Both the position numbers and the translations under genes were made by a program. 64,000 bases of DNA, from positions 43,044,671 to 43,108,670 of the forward strand of contig NC_134399.1 in NCBI RefSeq assembly GCF_050003625.1, given 5' to 3'. The notes beneath the pieces are model-generated. The model saw only the letters and a program-made list of their open reading frames with translations. It did no database searches and was not told where the DNA came from. Shown one piece after another: positions 55,100-64,000 of this stretch (the stretch's first letter is position 1; each line of letters begins with the position of its first letter). This DNA is from Haematobia irritans. Taxonomy: Eukaryota; Arthropoda; Insecta; Diptera; Muscidae.

Positions 55100-57118
55100 T
55101 TAACAAGGAGGAAGAAGCACAATTTTCACAAGTGGACGTGTCATTAAAGCTTTTGCTGTTAAAATATCAGCAACCCTTACTAAATTGTCTTTTCCCGGAT
55201 AAACTTTCGTGACTCTTCCGAGTCTCCATTCTGTTGAAGGAAGGCAATCATCTCGAATGACGACCATTGAACCGACGTCAATGTTCTTTTGTGGAGTTTG
55301 CCATTTTACCCGTTTATGCATCTCTTTTAGGTACTCATGTTTCCAACGAATACTAAATTGTTGGCATAAAGCCTTAACTTTACGCCAACGGTTAACAATG
55401 GATAAATTGGTTTCAATCTCGGATGGTTCACATAAGGACAATATTGGACCGCCAGTTAGAAAGTGGCCGGGAGTCAATGCCAGGATATCATTCGGATCTT
55501 CGGACATAGGGGAAATTGGTCGCGAGTTCAAACATGCCTCAATCCGAGCTAGGATAGTAGTGAATTCCTCGAAAGTAAAGCAATAATTCCCCGCAATTTT
55601 TTTGAAGTGTGTCTTAAAACTTTTGACACCCGCCTCCCAGAGTCCCCCCATGTGTGGAGCTCCAGGTGGTATGAAATGCCAAGTGACTTCTTGGTGAGCG
55701 AAATGGGAATGAATCGAATCACGGGAACATTTTAGGACATTTTGAGCAAGTTCTTTAGACGCGCCGACCAAGTTCTTGCCATTATCAGAATAAACATTTC
55801 TAGGGCATCCACGACGTGATACGAACCTGTGGAAGGCCGCTAGAAAATCTGGAGTGGATAGATTGGTCGTTGTCTCTAAATGTATTGCCCTCGTTGCGAA
55901 GCAAACCAATACGCAAACATATCCCTTGGAACTATATACGGAACGCCCGGTGAATGCTTTGATGTCGAACGGGCCGGCAAAATCGATTCCGGTGTTCGCG
56001 AATGGTCTGGAAATTGTTGTTCGTTCGGGGGGGAGTGTGGCCATTAATTGCTTAGCAATTACAGAAGCCTTACAGTTATGAATTGTAGACTTTATTAGAT
56101 TCTTCGCTTTCGGAATCCAAAACTGCAATCGCAACATTCGGAGCATTAAATTATTTCCTCCATGAATAGTTACAATGTGAATGAATTTCAGAAGCAATCG
56201 AGAAAATTGACAGTTGTAAGGCAGGATTATCGGATATTGCTCGTCGTATGTCAGCCCTTCAGACCCGGGAATACGACTGCAAACGCGCATAATTCCATTC
56301 GAGTCAATAAAAGGATTTAGACTTGAAAGAGAGCTGGAAGACGGAATTAAACTCTTTCTAGTAAGACTTCGATATTCGTTTGGGTATATGTTCTTTTGCG
56401 CCAATACTATTAAACATCTTTTAGTATTCTCGATGTCACATGTCCGTATTTGGATGGAATCTATTGAGTCAGTCGAAGAGAATGTTTTCCGGGTTTTCGA
56501 AATAAAACGGAACACATATGTCAAGACTCTCATCGCACGACTGAAGGAAGAAAATCTATTGAGGGGATCCTCAAACTGGGCAAACCAGCTCTTCGTGTCA
56601 ACAATTTCGGAAATTCTGGACACCCGGTTCGCTACGAAAGTTTTCCACGAGAAGGCCGGTTTTCTCAACCAAGCTAAGACAATCATAGAATCCGTCCAAC
56701 AATATATCCGGATATTAGGAACTGGGAAAATTTGCATAATCGATTCAATTAATTCGGCAAGCAGAACCGCACCGCAAAATTCGAGTCGAGGAATAGATAT
56801 CGTTTTCAGTGGAGACACCCTCGATTTAGCAGTGAGTAAATTGACATTCACCTTTCCGTCCGATGTCTCAGAACGCAGGTATACCGCTGAAGCGTACGCC
56901 TTCTCGGAAGCGTCACTAAAGCCATGTAACTGGACCTCACATTCCGGACTATACTGCACCCAACGAGGGATCCTAATATTTTCAATGCCTGAATAGTGGT
57001 CGAGAAAATTCTGCCAGTTGGTTAAAAGATCGGATGGTATTTGGTTGTCCCAATCAATTTTGCGTGACCATATGTTACGCATTAAAAGCTTTGCAGTCAC
57101 AATGTAAGGACATAACCA
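55100..57118 (-). pseudogene. Bel-Pao pol: reverse transcriptase end, RNase H, integrase
   Basis: The frame is open from the E4 insertion to a TAA at 55100-55102. RNase H signatures: FSDASEKAYASA, IPRLEFCGA, CWTDSMIVLAW. Integrase: HHCC zinc region with HXXXH, where the second Cys of CXXC reads Ser (HNCKASV); catalytic residues in TGIDFAGPF, VYSDNGKNL and GGLWEAGVKSFK (D, D, E). A Bel-type C-terminal domain follows (WRLGRVTKVYPG). Between RNase H and integrase the usual LWWxGPxWL region is missing (FEDPLN joins RFSSFSR), suggesting an in-frame deletion. The upstream part is separated by E4, so this copy is inactive. Confidence 0.85.
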
Positions 57119-58088
57119 CACGGATGAAAAAGGCTGTTTTTCATATGTTTGGCTATAAACATTATATGTTTGGAACACAAATTTTTAAACACAATATTTT
57201 TGAGTGCAAGCATATAATGTTCATAAACTAGCATAACATGTTTGGGACATATATGTTAATATGTTAGAACATATTATGTTTGGGACATAAAATGTTTGTA
57301 AATATAATATGCTTGGATGCAAACATATATGAATTTAGAAATAGCCTATAAACATATATGTGTTTAGTAGCTTGGAGCGCTATTTAACAGGGAGCGATAT
57401 TGAATTAAGTTGGTGGTTGTTGCTTGTTATTACAAAATTAACATTTTATTTTTCCTTGGGCAATTGATCAGCTACTTCTTTGATCCTTACAAACTGTGTG
57501 GTCCGCTGTTCGAATCCCCGTCCGGCAAAAGATAAAATTAAAATAAAAAAATAATACAATTGAATAATTTCTTCTACAATGTTTGTATTACAGAAAAAGG
57601 TGCTAAGAACTAAAAAATCTCGTGGAAGTGAGAAAGATGTGGGGGAATATACAATTGGGCAGAAACAAAATTTTGAGCATTCAGGTCGAAAACCTATGTT
57701 GTTATCACCTATATTACCTGTTTATTTTCATAATTCATTATGATTGTAAATATATAAATAAATAAAACTTTGAGCACAATATTGCTTGGGAGAATTTTTT
57801 TAAGCATATAATATTTTCGGGTGCAAAATGCTTCCAAACATATTATATGTTCACATAATAACATATTGTTTTTTGGAAGACAACATTATTGAATTTGGAT
57901 GCAAAAATACAAAATATTTGGAAATTGACTACCCACACATATATTGTTTAGACCAATATGCTTTCAAACATATTATATATTGGAAGAGATCAAACATATA
58001 AATGTTTGGGCATTAGCCAAAAATGTATATGCTTGAAGCTAAATAGGTTTGGGAGTATATGTTACAGAAGCGATTTTTTGTGAGCGTG
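57119..58088 (+). mobile_element. E-family element (copy E4) in Bel-Pao pol
   Basis: CACGGATGAAAAAGGCTG to TTTTTTGTGAGCGTG, flanked by CA (57117-57118, 58089-58090). The reverse transcriptase reading frame on the two sides is collinear when the insertion and one CA are ignored. The tRNA-like segment lies at about 57460-57533. The opposite orientation to the host frame ends transcription-compatible coding. Confidence 0.85.
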
Positions 58089-58920
58089 CAACCAGCTGGG
58101 TCGAATAGTTTGGAAATTTCGGATAGAATTTGACGTTTTGTTGGACGCTCAGATGATTTTATGGTTTGTGCGTGAAAATAGAAATAATCATCTCTGGCGT
58201 TCCATCTTACGCCTAAGGTTTTAGCCGTGCTGCTATCATCGAACTTTAAAAAGGCATCGTTAAGTAAATGTTCTCTAGAAATTGTTTGAAGAAATTCGGG
58301 AGAATTGGAAGTCCATTTCCTTAACGGGAACCCTGCAGAATTCAATACGGAAATCAGTTCCTCCCGTGCCTGAATTGCGGAAGCTATATCATGGCTACCA
58401 GCCAGAACATCATCTACGTACATTGATGACATAAGGTATGACTAGCGATAGGAAACGAATCCTTTACATCAGTTGCAAGCTGCTGCAAAGTGCGTAACGC
58501 CAGATACGGAGCACAATTTAATCCGAAGGTAACCGTTTTCAATTCATATTCACGGAGATCTTCTTGTGGATTACTTCGGTAAATTATCTTTTGGAACGGA
58601 GTGTGTTTCGGAGTTACGAAAATCTGACGATACATTTTCTCGATATCGCTATTAAAAACGATTTTATAGATACGCCACCGAAGCAATAAACTAGTCAAAT
58701 CAAGTTGCAGTGAAGGACCACACTGAAGGACATCATTCAAGCTGATTCCGTTTGAAGTGGAATTGGATGCATTAAAAACTACCCGAAGTTGGGTAGTAAC
58801 GCTATCGGGACGGATAACAGAATGATGTGGCAAGTAATAGCAGCCAGTGTGATCGGTTAAATCGGAAGAAGCCTCTTTCATATGGCCCAAAGCCAAATAT
58901 TCCCTTATAACTGTGTCATA
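58089..58920 (-). pseudogene. Bel-Pao pol: reverse transcriptase core
   Basis: Minus-strand motifs in order: YYLPHHSVIRPDS, LRVVFNAS, LNDVLQCGPSLQ, FNSDIEKMYRQI (first catalytic Asp block), VTFGLNCAPYLALRTL, and MYVDDVLAG (YVDD active site). A TAG stop separates it from gag-PR near 58921. A frameshift near 58435 puts YVDD in another phase. These are typical of Bel-Pao and together make the copy defective. Confidence 0.85.
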
Positions 58921-61074
58921 CTATAGCTTAATTTCTGGGGTTCGAAGAAGGCGATTCTCAGTTCGCAGAAATTGTGCTGTTGCAATATGTTTTGAATACC
59001 CTAGCTTCAATGATTTACCGAACCCCTCTTTGAACGGAAGTTCTACAATATAACGTCCAGACGGACCTCTGGTGGTTGTACGGACAAAAAGTTCCTCACA
59101 GAATTTATCAGATTCGGACATATACTTCCGTTTAGGAAGGTCTTCCACCTCAAAAAATTTCGAAATTTGTTCGTCCAAGTTCATTTCAGTGAGATAAGAC
59201 ACGGTAGTCCGAAATGATTTAATGATATCTGACTGGATGGGACCGGTTAAGACCCAACCAAATATGGTTTCTTGAGCCATAAGGGATCCACAAACTTGGC
59301 GTTTTATTCCGTCAAGCATAACTTGCGGAATGAGATCAGCACCAATTAAAATGTCGACATACGAAGTTCTATAAAATTCAGGATCGGCTAATTGGATATC
59401 TGGTATTTGGGAGAACATTTCTGCATTGGCAGTGAATGTTGGTAACGAGGAAGTTAAATGTGGAAGAACTATAGCGGATGTGTTAATGGTAATTTCAGAG
59501 TTAATAGGGGAAGTAATGCAAATGTCACAGATCTTTTGAGATCGCGCTGAAATTGAACCGTTTAAACCCGAAATATGAGCAGAAATTTTATTGGCATTGA
59601 GATTGAGAAAATTGAAAATCTTTTCTGAAATAAATGAGGCCTCAGAGCCCGAATCGAATACTGCTCTCGCCATGAAAATTTCTCCCCTGTGGAGGATATG
59701 TACGATAGCCGTTCCCAACAGGACTTTCCTAGATGTAGTTGTGGCTAACGATTGAATACAATCGACAGAAGTTGCATTTGAGGTAGTGGATTGTATTTGT
59801 TGACTATTAGAACTGCCTGCTTCGGAGGATACGGGTGGAGAGCTGTTTCCCGAATCGCCTTTAGTAGTACACATGAGTGTATGATGTCGTAGATGACACT
59901 TTAAACAATTAAAGGTGCTTTTACATTCCTTGACTGTGTGATTCTTTGCGAAGCAGTTCAAGCAAAGTTTAAGCTTTCTTATGCACTCCATTTTGTCCTT
60001 GTAGCACATATTTGCAAACTTCGGACAAAGTCTAATAGTATGTGATTGGTCAGGACACAGCTTGCATTGAGGAATAGTTAATTTATTCTGATATGCATTA
60101 ACGCGTTTCGGAACTTTCGGAAAGCTTTTTGGGGGATCCGTAGATTTGCAAGACGAAGGATTGATATTGAGATCGGAAACCGTTTCCAAAGTCTGATATC
60201 TTCCCGTAAGGAATTTGTCAAGTTCCTGCCAGGAAGGACATTCGCTTTTATTGTTAACGGACTGTTCCCATAAGGATAAGGTATTTTCTGGAAGTCTTGT
60301 ACAACACAAGTACACAAATATTGGATCCCAACTGTGAACATCTATACCATAAAGTTTCAAAGCGGATATGATTCCATTTATTGTACTCTGAATGGATTTT
60401 ATAGAGTCACCGGACTCAACCGAAATTTTCTGCAAACCAAAAAGAAGTTTGAGCTGACTATTGATCAATAACCGCTTATTTTCATATCGGAGTTGTAATG
60501 CTTTCCATGCGATCTCGAAACCCTCATTTGTTAACGGGGCCTTTTTGACTACTTCTCGCGCCTCGTTTCTCGTTTTGTTATTTAAGTGAAACAACTTTTC
60601 AACCGGAGACAAGCGAGAATTTCGAATATAAATGGCGGTAAAAAGATCCCGAAACGACGGACATGAAAGGTAATCGCCATGGAACAATTCGGTATCGCAC
60701 GGAGGGAGATGCACGGACGAATGCTCATTTCTGCTTTGTGTGGTATTCGATTCGAAACTCGTTTCGACTACCTTTTTGGCGGCGATAGCCTCCCCTATTC
60801 TCGACATACAGTCAACGTAAGTGGCGTAAGTGGTCTGGTACCGGGCCCGAACAGTCTCCAAATCGTGCTTACTATCCTCATCGGAAGAGGCCAGTAGCTC
60901 TTGGACGCTTTCTTCGTAAATAGGTTTAACTCTACGCCAAATATCCCGTAACTCCTCTTCAGGAACTTTCAGTGAGTGAATAGAAGAGGTATTTAACATA
61001 TCGCTCCCGATTTCAGAATTGAAAATAATCAGCGCGTCGGAAATCTGGGTAAACTTGGTCAATACGACAGACAT
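58921..61074 (-). pseudogene. Bel-Pao gag, zinc knuckles and aspartic protease
   Basis: A 717-codon open frame from ATG 61074. Residues 1-320 form the Gag capsid-like part (YLSCPSFRDLF, LSPVEKLFHLNNK are typical Bel Gag blocks). Residues 340-410 carry Cys/His clusters including CLNCFAKNHTVKEC (CX2CX4HX4C). Residues 455-650 are the protease: catalytic VFDSGSEASFIS, later LADPEFYRTS and TIFGWVLTGP. The frame should continue into reverse transcriptase but meets a TAG right after EIKL. Translated start is plausible as the first ATG. In life it would assemble cytoplasmic capsids and process the polyprotein. Confidence 0.85.
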
Positions 61075-62324
61075 TTTGGCTCAAGCAAACGGAAATGAAC
61101 GTATGAAACAGATTTATTTTCTTCGCAGTTGCAGTATGAAAATGATCCAATTAGTTGAAATTGGGGTAGGCGAAAAGAATCACAAATTGGCCAAAGATTC
61201 CAAAAAGTCCAATGGCGAAATAATTTTCGATTTAAATCACTCTTGGAATTGTAAGAAAACACAAGACAAAAAAAATAAAAATAATCGCCAAATTGGAAAC
61301 GTGAAAAGTTTGAAACTCAAATTTTCCAAATTCAGAACAATTTAAATAAAATTAAGTCGTGTAAACAATCTCATGCGATATAGCGTACTTCTGATTGTAA
61401 TACCAAACATACCCAATTCACATTAAAAATGCTCCCTTTATCGTAAATATCGTAGCTAAAGAAATTTTAACTTCGACAATCTAAGGCCGTACAGGAATAG
61501 AATTTAATGCAATTCCATCGGAATGAGTAACGAAAGTAGAAACCGCTCGGAGTCGGATTATAAGTCAAAGCAACTTGTAATTGATTTGAGCGAAAATTCT
61601 ATTCCCAAAGTATAGTCCAATCAAATCACAAACTACAAAATTCAACCGAATCGGAACCTTTTGAAAATATTGTAAATAAATATTGTAATTGATTACAGCA
61701 GATTCTATGACGAAATATCTTATATATCAATAAATAAATAAATTCAAGTTAAAATTTAATTTAATATAATTCAATTTAACACGATTTTCAATAGCGAAAC
61801 ACGAAATGGATGGATGGTAGGACTTCTCACTTTGATGAAATAAAAATACCGAATGTAAATTCGCTGTGAACAAAATTGAAAACTTACTAAAATCTATATA
61901 TAATGGGACGTATACAGATATCAGTAAAGTTATTGATCCATGTAAACCAAAGAATTGGTTTGCCAACAATTACTACTATCGTTGTTCGTTAAACAACAAA
62001 AAATTAACTACGGTTCGCGCAGTGTACGGAATTGAATGCAAAAATATAACCTTGGATTTATTTTGGTTAATGGATTCTACCATAAATCCCAAATTTATCT
62101 TCCCGTACGCTTATTAAGAAAATATCCGAACGTTCCAGTCGAAAATTCGGAAACTCCTGGGAGAGAGAACCAATTTGTCTCAATGTAAACGAATGTTTCA
62201 GCAAATATAAAATTTCTCGTTATTACGAAACTTTATAAAATGCGTAAAGGAATAATTTAAGGAAATGCTCCTTCAGGTATCCATAAGATACCGCTAAAGT
62301 GTTCACCAACAGCACCAGAAATAA
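61075..62324. other. 5' flank of the Bel-Pao element; LTR not resolved
   Basis: The 5' untranslated region, primer-binding site and 5' LTR should lie here on the minus strand. No sequence matching 53624-54051 was found and no primer-binding site was recognised. Either the 5' LTR is lost, or the candidate 3' LTR is wrong. The short open frames have no known domain. Confidence 0.4.
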
Positions 62325-62700
62325 AACACTATAGAAATAAAATTTTCAAGAAACTCTCTATAGAAATAAAGTAATTTTCTATAGAAACAAAATGTTGAGA
62401 AAATTTTTCTTTAGAAATTAAATTTCGACAAATTTCCTATAGAAAAAAAATCTCGACATAATTTTTATTAACAAGTAAAATTTTGAGAATATTTTCTACA
62501 GAAATAAAATGGTCACAAAAATTTTCTGTAGAAATAAAATGTTGACGAATTTGTCTATAGAATTAGTTTTTGCATAACATTTTCTATAGAAATAAAATTT
62601 CGAAAAAATTTCTATAGAAATACAATTTTGACAAAAAATTTTTTATGGAAAGAAAATTTTGACAAAATTTTCTTAGAAATGAAATCTGGAGAAAACTTTT
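62325..62700. repeat. 29-bp minisatellite outside any HINE
   Basis: About a dozen degenerate units with TTTCTATAGAAATAAAAT and variable spacers, the same minisatellite found in family A HINEs. No HINE ends are near. Units are more diverged than those at 9050-9500. Confidence 0.7.
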
Positions 62701-64000
62701 TAAACCTTCGCACAAGATGTTGATTTGGAAATTAACGTGTCGTTGGCCCCGAACACTGGCCCTCTTTTACACATCGGATTCGAAAGCTCACTGATATATA
62801 AAACCATACAATTGAATAAACACTATTCGGGCTATACCAATTAAATAATTTTGTATAATTCTGCCCCTTCAAAGCTTTAGAAATTTGGAGTGTGGAAAAT
62901 GTTCAACAATTTACAATCAATCAAAAACAAGCTAATTTTTGATTCCGCGAAATATGATAGGGATAACCAATATGATTCCAAAACTTTATGGAATATATTC
63001 AGCTCGAGAACTTAACTTAATTCCGTGTAGTACTCAACAAATCGTTTTGAAAACACTTGCACTTTCACTGCATTCAACCACTGGCCAGAGCCGTGCTGTT
63101 AAATTTGGGGTTTCTATACTAGTGTACTAGTCCCGGGCAGTATACATAAAATTTCGAAACTTACATGAACTATTGAATCGTTCAAATCCAAAATATGTGG
63201 GCGAAATAATGAAAATTTCTCCAATTTGCTGGCAATTCCCCTTCTTACGATTCGGAACTTCGGATACAATTTCACCCAAAAGTATTGTGTCGAACTCAAA
63301 TTTCATGTGTCAGCACTTTCTCGTAATACCTTGAATATTGATTGGTTTATTTATTTTCCACTTGATTCGGGTTTCCCCTTTTGTCTTGGATTAATGCGTA
63401 ATTTTAATTTTTAAAATGTGACCTTTTTGTAAACACTTTGCCTTCTTGCCTCAATGTTTGGTGAGTGGAACTGTCAAAATGCAATTATTAAAAAACCAAA
63501 CAGCATCAAATGCCTGTAAAATTAACAGATCACTCTATGAAGGAAAAAAACTGATCACCAATAGACTCTCAGTGATACGGGAATTATACCAGTTGATTGA
63601 AATAGAAATGCCAATACGCGCCCCTACGTATAACAGTGTCGCCAAAAGGAGGGGAAACTGTGGTATAACACATGAGATGCAAACTATGTTGTCTCAGTGA
63701 GAGTACAAGGTAATTGTTATACTCGTTATTCCCCACTGCACCAGTGAGAATTATGAGGGGAATCGTTAGCGCAGTTGAATATAACAAACCAAAAGTGGGG
63801 AATATGGTTGAGGCAAAAACGATCGGTGTGAGAAAAAGAGAGCGCTGACAGGTAAATGCAATGATATTGTAATGTAACTTAAAATTTAATGGGAGAATAT
63901 TATAGGAACATATACTTGTTGCTGTATACTGAAATATTTTACATAAATCATGTAAAATGTGACCTTATATATCGATTCTAACGGAATTTCTGAACGTGTC
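62701..64000. other. Unannotated DNA to the window edge
   Basis: No element or gene recognised. The short frames (62939-63130, 63446-63700 plus; 63114-63299, 63584-63787 minus) have no known domain. Confidence 0.35.

Noticed and set aside
56388..56996. 202-codon plus-strand frame
   Set aside because: It is the antisense shadow of Bel-Pao pol, and carries no domain of its own. The plus frames at 55209-55586 and 55854-56081 are the same.
61075..64000. 5' LTR and primer-binding site of the Bel-Pao element
   Set aside because: No match to the candidate 3' LTR and no tRNA-complementary site was found by eye, so it is not annotated.

Overview
This is intergenic or intronic DNA from a higher fly. 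A calyptrate/muscid such as Stomoxys, Haematobia or Musca is my best inference, not proven. It is AT-rich and built almost entirely of transposable elements inserted into one another. I found no host protein-coding gene, no rRNA gene and no free-standing tRNA gene. Most long open frames are by-products of tandem repeats whose 153-bp period is a multiple of three.

The dominant components are relatives of Drosophila DINE-1/INE-1 (non-autonomous Helentrons, HINEs). They carry a hairpin TATACCC end, a (GTCY)n microsatellite, the GACATG...GATCGACTC and TATATATACTTTATG blocks, a 153-bp tandem array and a GC-rich 3' stem-loop. I separate family A (6806-9744, 10621-12427, 14739-16258, 18800-20996, 22868-24357, 42900-44311, 46619-47904, 53042-53623), family B (16718-18698; diverged at 49811-51660 and about 3738-4740) and family C (36849-39214 and 39991-42348). 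The two C copies form an apparently identical inverted pair.

Other elements were delimited by reading ends and target duplications. Two hAT relics have 8-bp duplications (6452-10148, 48521-51780), as do two small hAT elements inside them (8306-8879, 49008-49611). One CACTG-ended MITE lies at 24716-25370. A family called E here has CAC...GTG ends, dense AACATAT motifs, an internal tRNA-like segment and 2-bp duplications (995-1823, 5370-6345, 29297-30898, 32095-33072, 33343-34283, 57119-58088, fragment 2789-3078). tRNA-headed SINEs (22367-22717, 28997-30925, 49825-50177) share their 3' tail with a broken I-group LINE (31203-36485). A Tc1-type transposase relic lies at 27690-28411.

The right part holds a Bel-Pao LTR retrotransposon on the minus strand (53624-61074). 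Its gag-pol is broken by a stop, a frameshift and an E insertion. Downstream of pol is an intact 283-codon frame with zinc knuckles and a protease-like domain whose catalytic motif is altered, preceded by a good 3' splice site.

The most notable single signal is a complete type I hammerhead ribozyme at 23171-23239 (+). It sits in a short element nested in a family A HINE; a decayed copy on the other strand (21750-21818) lies in a partial tandem dimer of the same element. This looks like a Penelope-type or retrozyme-like non-autonomous retroelement.
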